Below are positions 37,954 through 45,671 of a stretch of DNA of 64,000 bases, piece after piece. The notes under the pieces are model-generated. The model ran no database searches. It had not been told where the DNA came from and saw only the letters and a list, made by a program, of their open reading frames with translations. Made by a program: the position numbers and the translations under genes. How positions within the stretch are numbered: the first letter of the stretch is position 1; the number at the start of each line of letters is the position of its first letter. Origin of the DNA: Peptococcaceae bacterium CEB3 (GTDB lineage Bacteria; Bacillota; Desulfitobacteriia; Desulfitobacteriales; Desulfitobacteriaceae); NCBI GenBank assembly GCA_001029295.1, contig LDXJ01000062.1, positions 124,001 to 188,000 of the forward strand. The letters are read 5' to 3'.

Positions 37954-39537
37954 GTGACGGAAGATAATAGGTTTGTGCAGGTGCTGGACAGGCTGGCGGA
38001 AGGAATTCACATTGTGGATACAGAGGGTGTGACGCTTTTTTACAACCGGGCCATGGGGCGCATGGAGGGACTGAGTCCCGGGGATGTTGTCGGCAAACAA
38101 CTTTTAAGCCAGTTTCCTTCGCTCTCTCAAGAAACCAGCACTCTGTGGCAGGTTTTGAAGACCCGGGAGCCGGTTCTTGGGGTCAGCCAGACCTACTTGA
38201 ATCCGCGCGGAGAAAAGATTACTTCCGTAAACGATTCTTATCCTCTTTTTAGAGGGGGATTTTTCACAGGAGCTTTGGAGGTGGCCCGAGATCTCAGCCA
38301 TGAGGCCAAATTGACTGAACGGGTGGCTCTCTTGCAGAGTCGGCTTCGCTCTCCTCGCGGCGAGGCGGGAAGCCCCAACGGGGCTTACTATACATTTGCT
38401 GACATTAAGACGCAGAGTCCTTTAATGCTCAGAACACTGGCCAAAGCGGAAAAAGCGGCCAGGAGTACCGTGAGCGTGCTCATTTCCGGGGAGACAGGTA
38501 CCGGCAAAGAAATGGCCGCCCAAAGCATCCACATGGCGAGTCCGCGGGCCGGGGGGCCGTTTGTCGCCCAGAATTGCGCCGCTTTTCCGGAGGGACTTTT
38601 GGAAGGACTTCTGTTTGGCACGGTTCGGGGGAGTTTTACGGGAGCCATGGATCGCCCGGGGCTGTTCGAACAGACGCAGGGCGGGAGCATTCTCCTCGAT
38701 GAGCTGGATTCTATGGGTTGGAATTTACAGGCTAAGTTGCTGCGGGTTTTGCAGGAAGGGAAAGTCCGGCGACTGGGGGACACGCGCGAGCGGGAACTCG
38801 ATGTCCGTTTTCTGGCAACGACCAATGCTCGGGCTGATCAAAGTGTGAAAGAGGGCCGGCTGCGCCCGGATCTTTTTTACAGGCTGAGCGTGGTCGATCT
38901 TTATCTTCCCCCTCTGCGGGAACGGGGCAAGGACGTTGATCTTCTCATTGATTATTTCTTGGCGCACTATGCCCGGCTTCACGCCGGGAACGTTCCCCGG
39001 CTCCTGCCGGAGGCCGAGCAGGCCCTTAAAGGGCATGATTGGCCGGGCAATGTGCGGGAGCTGGCCCACGTCATAGAAGGAGGACTTGTCATTGCCGGCG
39101 AGGAGTTCGGTTTGGAGGAACTGCCCAATTACCTGCGCTACGGAACAGGGCGCGGCTCTTTGGAGGAAGCGGGAGCGGCCGGCGGGGACGCCGAAACTGG
39201 GGGCTCCGGCCATCTTGCTGAGGTGGGGGAGTCGGATTTTGCCGGGACGGACGGGCGAGCCCCGGCTTCAAACGGGAAATTCGGCCGGCGCGCGGGAGCG
39301 CCGGGTTGGGGTGAGGCAGAAGAGCGGGCTGCGAGCGGTTCCGGTGTTTCCCCGGAGATGCCCCCGGAGATACCCCCGGGGATGAGCCTGCCGGAAAGGG
39401 TCGAATGGCTGGAACGGCAGTCAATTCAGGCCGCTCTGGCCGAAACCCGGGGAAATGTAACGAAAGCGGCGGCCGCTTTGGGAATTTCCAGGCAGTTGTT
39501 GCAGTACAAGATGCGGCGCTGGTCTTTGTGGCGGTAA
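37954..39537 (+). CDS. PAS-type sigma54 activator, RocR-like
   Basis: Probable activator of the ornithine operon 2.6 kb downstream. It has 527 residues: PAS domain at about 8-120 (LDRLAEGIHIVDTEGV), AAA+ core with Walker A GETGTGKE (179-186), GSFTGA (226-231; the second residue of GAFTGA is Ser) and LLDELDS, a low-complexity Gly/Ala/Pro-rich linker at about 395-470, and a Fis-type HTH at the end (AAAALGISRQLLQYKMRR). The domain order matches RocR, which activates arginine catabolism in Bacillus. It starts with GTG 37954 behind GGGGTGGG. The target is inferred from location and the sigma54 promoter at 42084. Confidence 0.85.
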   Translation: MTEDNRFVQVLDRLAEGIHIVDTEGVTLFYNRAMGRMEGLSPGDVVGKQLLSQFPSLSQETSTLWQVLKTREPVLGVSQTYLNPRGEKITSVNDSYPLFRGGFFTGALEVARDLSHEAKLTERVALLQSRLRSPRGEAGSPNGAYYTFADIKTQSPLMLRTLAKAEKAARSTVSVLISGETGTGKEMAAQSIHMASPRAGGPFVAQNCAAFPEGLLEGLLFGTVRGSFTGAMDRPGLFEQTQGGSILLDELDSMGWNLQAKLLRVLQEGKVRRLGDTRERELDVRFLATTNARADQSVKEGRLRPDLFYRLSVVDLYLPPLRERGKDVDLLIDYFLAHYARLHAGNVPRLLPEAEQALKGHDWPGNVRELAHVIEGGLVIAGEEFGLEELPNYLRYGTGRGSLEEAGAAGGDAETGGSGHLAEVGESDFAGTDGRAPASNGKFGRRAGAPGWGEAEERAASGSGVSPEMPPEIPPGMSLPERVEWLERQSIQAALAETRGNVTKAAAALGISRQLLQYKMRRWSLWR

Positions 39538-39654
39538 AGGCCCCCGAAGATCATTCCGAATCAAGAGGCAGCGGGAATATTACGCCGGGTTTTCGGGTAT
39601 TTTGAAGGTAGACGGGTATTGTGCCGAGGGTTCGAGGTTTATGAGCAGGTAACA

Positions 39655-39683
39655 TTGACTTTGCCCTCAAACTGGCCTATATA
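39655..39683 (+). promoter_or_regulatory. Sigma-A-type promoter of the phasin-like gene
   Basis: TTGACT (39655-39660) and TATATA (39678-39683) are 17 bases apart, 25 bases before the start codon region. Confidence 0.7.
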
Positions 39684-39707
39684 TTAGTTAAAAGCGGAGG
39701 TGTCAAG

Positions 39708-40031
39708 ATGAAAGATTTGTTAAAGAAGGGCTTGGCCTTGGCTTTGGGCATGGCTGTGGCCAGCCGGGAACAGATTGAAAAAGTCGTGGATGAACTGGTG
39801 AAGAAAGGCGAGGTCTCTGCCGCGGAGTCCAAAAACTTGGTGGATGAACTGATTAAGAAAGGAGAAGAAGAACACCAGGCGATGCGTACGAAGATGCGCG
39901 AGAATGTCAATGAACACGTCAAGGAACGTTTGCGTGAACTTGAGGTTCCTTCCCAGGAAACGGTGAAGAATTTGGAAAGCCGGGTAGAGGAACTGATAAG
40001 GCGGCTGGAGAAGCTGGAGAACCGGGAATAA
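39708..40031 (+). CDS. Phasin-like coiled-coil protein
   Basis: 107 residues, nearly all helical and charged: MKDLLKKGLALALGMAVAS, then heptad-like Glu/Lys-rich sequence up to LIRRLEKLENRE. It resembles the phasin/PhaF-like small proteins often encoded next to UbiB-family kinases in Clostridia. No polyhydroxyalkanoate synthase is in the window, so a storage-granule role is not supported here. AGCGGAGGTG precedes the ATG; a terminator follows. Confidence 0.65.
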   Translation: MKDLLKKGLALALGMAVASREQIEKVVDELVKKGEVSAAESKNLVDELIKKGEEEHQAMRTKMRENVNEHVKERLRELEVPSQETVKNLESRVEELIRRLEKLENRE

Positions 40032-40040
40032 AGGCAAAGG

Positions 40041-40064
40041 GCCTGAAGCTATTCAGGCTCTTTT
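40041..40064 (+). terminator. Intrinsic terminator after the phasin-like gene
   Basis: GCCTGAA (40041-40047) pairs with TTCAGGC (40052-40058) around GCTA, followed by TCTTTT. It may be partly read through into ubiB. Confidence 0.75.
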
Positions 40065-40086
40065 GTATAGTCGTGAAGGGGTTTCG

Positions 40087-41772
40087 ATGATGATTGGAAG
40101 AAGGATGCGGCATTTCAGGCGCTATCGTTTTGTGGCCTCCGTCATGGCCCGGCACGGGTTGGGTTTCCTGGTCGAGGAAATCGGCTTATTGCACTTGCTC
40201 TCTTTGCCCAGACGTCTTTTTACGGATACGGAGCCGGCGGAAAGCGATCCGAAATCGATTGGTCAGAGAATTCGAGAAGTTTGTGAAGAGCTGGGGCCGA
40301 CTTTCGTCAAGATAGGCCAAATGGCAAGTTCAAGGCCGGATTTGATTCCCGAGGGGATCATGCTGGAACTTGCTAAACTTCAGGATCAGGTGCCGCCCTT
40401 TCCTTCGGCCGCAGCCCGGCAAATTATCGAAGAAGAGCTGGGCGTTCCTCTGGAGCGGGTGTTCCGGGAGTTTGACGATGTCCCTTTGGCTGCGGCATCC
40501 ATCGGGCAAGTGCACCGGGGGGTGCTTCTTAGCGGCGAAGAGGTGGCGGTAAAAGTCCAGAGGCCCGGAATTAAAAATCTTATCAAGACGGACTTGGAAA
40601 TTCTCACGGACTTTGCCGCCCTGGCGGAACACCGCTTGGAATGGGCGGCGCGTTACCAACTGACTGAAATCGTCGAGGAGTTTGTACGCTCGCTCACGGC
40701 CGAGATGGATTATACCATCGAGGCCCGCAATGCGGAGCGCATTGCCAAGCAGTTCAACGGCCAGGAGTATCTCAAGGTTCCGGCTATTTTTTGGGATTTG
40801 ACGACTGCTAAGGTTTTGACCATGGAGTACGTCGAGGGGATCAAACTTAACGATGTGGCGGAGTTGGAGAGGCGGGGTTACAACCCGGGGCATATGGCGA
40901 CCATGATCGTCCGGACGATTCTCCAGCAGATTTTAATGGAGGGATTTTTTCACGGAGACCCCCATCCCGGTAATATTCTTGCCGTGTCTGCCGATGTCAT
41001 CGCCCTGATCGATTTCGGCATGGTCGGGCGTTTAACTCCGGACATGAGGTATAATTTTGCTTCAATTGTCATTGCTATGATGCGCCAGAACACAGACGGC
41101 ATGCTGCAGGCGGTCTTGCGCATGGGGATTGTGCCGGACGATGTCAACATGCGCCGCCTGCGCCAGGATGTCGATGAACTGAGGGAAAAATACATGGAGG
41201 TCCCGCTCAGCAGGATTAGCCTGGGCGAGGCTGTCAATGATCTGTTTGTAGTTGCTTTTCGCCATAGAATCCGTATCCCTGCCGATTTGACCCTGGTAGG
41301 GAAATCCCTGCTGACGTTGGAAGGACTGGTGGAAGCACTGGACCCCGAATTGAGCATTATGGACGTTGCTCAGCCCTTCGGCCGCCGGCTTTTAAGGGAG
41401 CGTTTCCGGCCGGACTACCTGGGGCAGAAAGCTTGGCATAATTTGAACGAATACGGAGAACTCCTCCTGGATTTGCCCAAACAGTTAAAGGATCTCTTGC
41501 GCAATGTCCAGCGTGGGCAGTTAACCTTGCACGTTCGCCTGCCGGAGGCGGATGACCTTCTGCACAAACTCGATCGCATGACAAATCAGATTTCCTTCAG
41601 CATTGTCTTGTTGGCTTTCAGCATCGTCATGGCGGGGCTGATCATCGCATCTGCCCAAAGCAGGCAGCCCATCATGCTCTTCCATTTCCCGGCCATAGAA
41701 CTCGGTTTTGTCGTCGCGGGCATCATGTTCATCTGGATGATCTTTGCTATCTTTCGTTCGGGAAGATTCTGA
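40087..41772 (+). CDS. ubiB: UbiB/ABC1-family atypical kinase (AarF)
   Basis: UbiB-family proteins are atypical kinases/ATPases that support quinone or lipid metabolism at the membrane. It has 561 residues: the family KxGQ motif GPTFVKIGQMASSRPDLIP near residue 80, AAASIGQVHRG, VAVKVQRPG, the DYTIEARNAER segment and the catalytic HGDPHPGN, plus two C-terminal membrane helices (about 500-520 and 530-555). ATG 40087 follows AAGGGG; the next codon is also ATG. Confidence 0.88.
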   Translation: MMIGRRMRHFRRYRFVASVMARHGLGFLVEEIGLLHLLSLPRRLFTDTEPAESDPKSIGQRIREVCEELGPTFVKIGQMASSRPDLIPEGIMLELAKLQDQVPPFPSAAARQIIEEELGVPLERVFREFDDVPLAAASIGQVHRGVLLSGEEVAVKVQRPGIKNLIKTDLEILTDFAALAEHRLEWAARYQLTEIVEEFVRSLTAEMDYTIEARNAERIAKQFNGQEYLKVPAIFWDLTTAKVLTMEYVEGIKLNDVAELERRGYNPGHMATMIVRTILQQILMEGFFHGDPHPGNILAVSADVIALIDFGMVGRLTPDMRYNFASIVIAMMRQNTDGMLQAVLRMGIVPDDVNMRRLRQDVDELREKYMEVPLSRISLGEAVNDLFVVAFRHRIRIPADLTLVGKSLLTLEGLVEALDPELSIMDVAQPFGRRLLRERFRPDYLGQKAWHNLNEYGELLLDLPKQLKDLLRNVQRGQLTLHVRLPEADDLLHKLDRMTNQISFSIVLLAFSIVMAGLIIASAQSRQPIMLFHFPAIELGFVVAGIMFIWMIFAIFRSGRF

Positions 41773-42083
41773 AGAACGATGCCGCGGGCGGAGGCCTTTG
41801 GCTGGGAAGGCCTTGTACTTAATCCGTAGAGCCGGAAAGGGCGAGTTTCGGGCTTGATAGGCCCCGAGCTATTCGGAACAGGCAAATAGTTTTGCATACA
41901 TGCAAGATTGTTTGCCTGTTATTTTCGCTGACCGGATTGTCCGGGTAGGCGTAAAGTGAAAAAGAGCCCTAAAACGGAGGAACAGTGAAATTCAACTGGG
42001 GAGCGGGCTTCAGCCGGCTGCCGTAAGGAATAGGATTTTAAAATAGAGAAGAAGCTAGAAGAAGCTATTTGAGATCGGAAATA
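41773..42083 (+). promoter_or_regulatory. Upstream region of the ornithine operon with 44-bp palindrome
   Basis: 311 bases without a gene. At 41877-41920 a near-perfect palindrome has outer arms AACAGGCAAA / TTTGCCTGTT and an inner TTGCAT-AC-ATGCAA; as RNA it folds to about 20 pairs with three G-U. It is about 165 bp upstream of the sigma54 -24 element, a fitting distance for an enhancer site; it might alternatively end ubiB transcription, although the following ATTTTC is a weak T-run. Confidence 0.6.
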
Positions 42084-42100
42084 TTGGCATCAAAATTGCA
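42084..42100 (+). promoter_or_regulatory. Sigma54 promoter of the ornithine degradation operon
   Basis: TTGGCATCAAAATTGCA has GG-N10-GC and is near-identical to the -24/-12 consensus (TGGCAY, TTGCA). The transcript start would be near 42111, 75 bases before ord. Confidence 0.85.
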
Positions 42101-42185
42101 ATTACCTTTTTAATTATAGTGCGGGAATTCGCAAAGATTTATCGGATTAATTGACGGACTAATCCGGAGGGGAGAGATTGATTGT

Positions 42186-43298
42186 ATGACAACTCCGATT
42201 CAAGTGGTTCAATGGGGCCTGGGAGCCATGGGCAGCGGCATGGCCCGTTTGCTCCGGCAAAAAGACGGGATCGAAATCGTGGCTGCTTTTGACCGGGATG
42301 AGAATAAGATAGGGCAGGATCTGGGTGCTTTCCTGGGAGGAGCAAAAAGCGGGGTTCTGATTCAAGCTCCGCCTACAGGGGCGGACGGGTCAACCGCAGA
42401 GATTCCGACCGCAGGGAGTCCGACCGCGGGGACTCCGACCGGAAAGTGGCCGCCGAAAGCGGACGTGGTGATTCTGGCTACTTCGTCCTTCACGCGGGAA
42501 GTGGCTCCTCAGATTAAAGAGGCCCTCAGGCAGGGCCTGAATGTGATCTCGATTGCCGAAGAGATGGCTTATCCTTACGCCCGGGAAGAAGCCCTGGCCC
42601 GGGAGATCGATGAGGCAGCCAGGAGCAAGGGGGTCAGTGTTCTGGGGACCGGGATTAACCCCGGCTTCGTGCTCGATACTTTGGTCCTCGCTTTAACGGG
42701 GCCTTGTTTGGAAGTTAAAAAGATCAAAGCATCCCGGATCAATGACCTTTCTCCTTTTGGGCCGACGGTCATGCGGACTCAAGGTGTGGGTACGACGGTC
42801 GAAGAGTTTACCGCGGGTTTGGCGAGTGGGGAGATCGTCGGGCACGTGGGTTTCCGGGAGTCAATTCATTTAATTGCCAAGGCTTTGGGCTGGCGTCTGG
42901 AGCGGATCGAGGAGGAACGTTCTCCCATCGTCGCCAAGGTTCGGCGGGAAACGCCCTACGTCAAGGTGGAACCGGGGCAGGTGGCGGGCTGCCGGCATAC
43001 GGCGCTGGGTTATGTCGACGGGGAGGCCAAAATCGAATTGATTCATCCCCAACAGGTCTTGCCCCATTTGGAAGGGGTAGAGACGGGAGACTATATCGAA
43101 ATCAGCGGGGAACCGAGCCTGAATCTCATGATTAAACCCGAAATACCCGGCGGGCTCGGGACCATGGCCATGGCTGTGAACATGATTCCGCAAGTGCTCG
43201 CGGCCCGGCCCGGGCTGCTCAGCATGGCCGAACTTCCCACGCCCAGTGCTCTGCTGGGGGATGTGCGGGAAATCCTGAAGTGGCGGAAAGGGGAATGA
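42186..43298 (+). CDS. ord: 2,4-diaminopentanoate dehydrogenase
   Basis: Oxidatively deaminates 2,4-diaminopentanoate to 2-amino-4-oxopentanoate with NAD(P)+. It has 370 residues, slightly long. The N-terminal Rossmann domain shows VQWGLGAMGSGMARLL, and GTGINPGFVLDTL and GVGTTVEEFTAGL are family regions. Around residues 62-88 lies a low-complexity insertion with repeated PTAG units encoded by a local ~15-bp repeat (42390-42445). First gene of the operon; GGAGGGGAG precedes its ATG, and its TGA overlaps an in-frame ATG just before ortA. Confidence 0.9.
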   Translation: MTTPIQVVQWGLGAMGSGMARLLRQKDGIEIVAAFDRDENKIGQDLGAFLGGAKSGVLIQAPPTGADGSTAEIPTAGSPTAGTPTGKWPPKADVVILATSSFTREVAPQIKEALRQGLNVISIAEEMAYPYAREEALAREIDEAARSKGVSVLGTGINPGFVLDTLVLALTGPCLEVKKIKASRINDLSPFGPTVMRTQGVGTTVEEFTAGLASGEIVGHVGFRESIHLIAKALGWRLERIEEERSPIVAKVRRETPYVKVEPGQVAGCRHTALGYVDGEAKIELIHPQQVLPHLEGVETGDYIEISGEPSLNLMIKPEIPGGLGTMAMAVNMIPQVLAARPGLLSMAELPTPSALLGDVREILKWRKGE

Positions 43299-43300
43299 GC

Positions 43301-43672
43301 ATGACTGAGGGGATACGGGAAATGAAATCCGCGGGCGCTTCCGGGTCTGAGCCGGTCGGGGGCGGGGTGGCCCGGCGCGGGCAATGGGTAGAGATTGGAA
43401 ACGTTGTTTTACCTGCCGGGGAGAGGGCTCCTCAGGTCCCGGAGGATACGGCCCGGGTGCCGCTGGAGATGCGCTTGCGCGGGTTTCTGATCGAAGAAGA
43501 GGCCGAGTTGGACGACTTGGTCAGCATTCGCACCCGGATCAACCGGACGGTGAAAGGGCGCTTAGTGGATGTCGCCCCGAGATGGCGGCATGATTTCGGC
43601 AATCCCCAGGCGGAGTTGCTGGCCATCGGGTCGGAATTGCGGCAGCTGCTGGGAAGGGGAAGAGAAAGATGA
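43301..43672 (+). CDS. ortA: 2-amino-4-oxopentanoate thiolase, alpha subunit
   Basis: With OrtB and CoA, cleaves 2-amino-4-oxopentanoate to alanine and acetyl-CoA. It has 123 residues, with GQWVEIGNVVLPAGERAPQVPEDT (in part) and RVKGRLVDVAPRW-type sequence typical of OrtA; a Gly/Ser-rich stretch of about 25 residues comes first. ATG 43301 is seven bases from AAAGGGG. The end overlaps ortB by four bases. Confidence 0.9.
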   Translation: MTEGIREMKSAGASGSEPVGGGVARRGQWVEIGNVVLPAGERAPQVPEDTARVPLEMRLRGFLIEEEAELDDLVSIRTRINRTVKGRLVDVAPRWRHDFGNPQAELLAIGSELRQLLGRGRER

Positions 43673-45093
43673 GTGCGAAAGCCGGAAGCGGCTATTCGGA
43701 AGTGATGGCTCGCAAGGCGGAGATTATGCGCCGGGCGGTGGGTATCGACTATTCCCGCTTTGAGAGGGAAAAGATCGCTTTTGATTATGACGAGATGATG
43801 GGCTCTGTGGCTTATTCGATAGAAGAAACCCGTCTTGTTCAGAGGGAAACAGGGGTCGGAGATACGCCCCTCTTGGAGTTGCGCAATCTGACCGCACTGG
43901 CGCGCCAGGTGGCTGACCCCGGCAAAGGGGCCCGTATCTTCGTTAAGGACGAAGCAGCCAATCCGGCGGGCAGCTTTAAAGCCAGGCGGGCCGCTCTTTC
44001 CGTCTATGAGGCGGTAAGAAGAGGGTATCCAGGGGTGATCGCGGCGACTTCCGGCAATTACGGCGCGGCCGTGGCTTCCCAGGCCGCTATGCGGGGAATT
44101 CCCGCCCTGATTGTCCAGGAAGTGTTCGATTCCGCCGGGCGGGGACAGCCGGAAATTGTGGAAAAGAGCCGCGTTTGCGAGGCCTATGGGGCGGAAGTGC
44201 TTCAGCTCTCGGTGGGGCCGGAGTTATTTTATGTTTTCTTGCAGCTTCTCGAGGAAACCGGGTTTTTTAACGCCTCCTTGTACACGCCTTTCGGGATTGC
44301 CGGGGTCGAGACCCTGGGTTGGGAATTGGCGGAGCAGACAAAAAAGCTCACGGGAAAATTCCCGGACGCGGTGGTGGTCACCCATGCGGGAGGCGGAAAT
44401 GTCACCGGAACGGCGAGGGGCCTGCGCAAGATTGGCTGTTCGGCGCCGGTCATCGGGGCCAGCATCGATCTGAAAGGGTTGCATATGGCTTCTGATCACG
44501 ATTTCAACCGCAAGTCTTTTACGACCGGGCACACCGGCTTCGGACTTCCGTTCGCCAGTTGGCCGGACCGCTCGGACGTTCCGCGCAATGCCGCCCGTCC
44601 TTTGCGCTACCTGGATCGTTATGTCACTGTGACCCAGGGGGAGGCTTTTTATATTACGGAGGCCCTGGCGCAGGTGGAAGGTCTGGAAAGGGGCCCGGCG
44701 GGCAATACTTCTTTAACCGCGGCCTTTGTCCTGGCTCAGGAGCTCGAGCGGGATCAAGTCGTGGTGGTTCAGGAAACCGAATATACGGGTGCGGGCAAAC
44801 ATCCTCAGGCCCAGCTGACTTTTGCCCGCGAGCAGGGGATAGAAATCAGGCGGGGTGACTCAAGGGCAAGTGTTCCCGGGAAAAATATCATTATCCCCGA
44901 GCACCCCGGCCAGATTCGAGCAGTGGAGGTTGACCTCGATCACGTTCGGCGCAGTTACTTGAAAAACGCGACAAACCATGTCTCCCCGTCAGAGTTGACG
45001 GAGGCGGACTGGGACTTTCTCAGCCTGGAGACCCGTTGGAGCCGGGAACGTTTGGACCAAGAACTGTCGGCGGCGGGGGACGGCCGTCACTGA
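43669..45093 (+). CDS. ortB: 2-amino-4-oxopentanoate thiolase, beta subunit (PLP)
   Basis: Catalytic PLP subunit of the thiolase. It has 474 residues of the tryptophan-synthase-beta/threonine-synthase fold, with the likely PLP lysine in NPAGSFKARRAALS, the substrate loop ATSGNYGAAVASQ and the phosphate-binding THAGGGNVTGT. ATG overlaps the ortA stop (ATGA), suggesting stoichiometric coupling. Confidence 0.92.
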   Translation: MSAKAGSGYSEVMARKAEIMRRAVGIDYSRFEREKIAFDYDEMMGSVAYSIEETRLVQRETGVGDTPLLELRNLTALARQVADPGKGARIFVKDEAANPAGSFKARRAALSVYEAVRRGYPGVIAATSGNYGAAVASQAAMRGIPALIVQEVFDSAGRGQPEIVEKSRVCEAYGAEVLQLSVGPELFYVFLQLLEETGFFNASLYTPFGIAGVETLGWELAEQTKKLTGKFPDAVVVTHAGGGNVTGTARGLRKIGCSAPVIGASIDLKGLHMASDHDFNRKSFTTGHTGFGLPFASWPDRSDVPRNAARPLRYLDRYVTVTQGEAFYITEALAQVEGLERGPAGNTSLTAAFVLAQELERDQVVVVQETEYTGAGKHPQAQLTFAREQGIEIRRGDSRASVPGKNIIIPEHPGQIRAVEVDLDHVRRSYLKNATNHVSPSELTEADWDFLSLETRWSRERLDQELSAAGDGRH

Positions 45094-45179
45094 CCCTCGG
45101 CGGAAGGGCACAAGCTCAAAGGCGACCGGCTTTATGCCGTTTGGTGCCTTGGGCAAAGCGAAAGGAATGATCTGTAACG

Positions 45180-45551
45180 ATGGGAGAGCCGCGTGCGGAC
45201 GACTTTGCCGAAAGGCGCAAGCATCTCGATCATTTAACGGAAGAGCAATTGGAAGAACGTTTTTGGAGCCTTGCCAACGAGGTTGTGGAGCCTTTGGTGG
45301 AATTGGCCCGGGCCCATACCTCTCCATCTATTGAGCGTTCCGTACTGCTGCGGATGGGTTTTGACAGCCTCACAGCCCGGAGCATTGTGGAGCAGGCTAT
45401 GGCACACGGGCTACTCGGACACGGAGCGGGACACTCCGTCTGGCGCTACGCCCGGAGCAAAGGGCTTGGGATAGAAGCGGCGGGGCAGGCTCTGGCACGG
45501 GGTGAAGGCTGGGACAGCCTGAAAAACTATTTCGGATCATCCGGGCAGTGA
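45180..45551 (+). CDS. oraS: D-ornithine 4,5-aminomutase, small subunit
   Basis: Small subunit of the adenosylcobalamin/PLP aminomutase that moves the terminal amino group of D-ornithine to C4. It has 123 residues, family-like in FWSLANEVVEPLVELARAHTSPSIERSVLLRMGF (parts of it are diagnostic) and SVWRYARSKGL. Placed between ortB and oraE, the usual order. No cofactor sites are expected in this subunit. Confidence 0.9.
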   Translation: MGEPRADDFAERRKHLDHLTEEQLEERFWSLANEVVEPLVELARAHTSPSIERSVLLRMGFDSLTARSIVEQAMAHGLLGHGAGHSVWRYARSKGLGIEAAGQALARGEGWDSLKNYFGSSGQ

Positions 45552-45671
45552 AATACACTATTCCGGTTCATGGCCCGGTGGGTTGCGTTCAAACGAAGCA
45601 AAGTCGGTGGGACCCGCTTCCGGTTGAAAAAGCGGGTGTCTCACGATTGGATGAAAAGGTGAAGATGGAAG

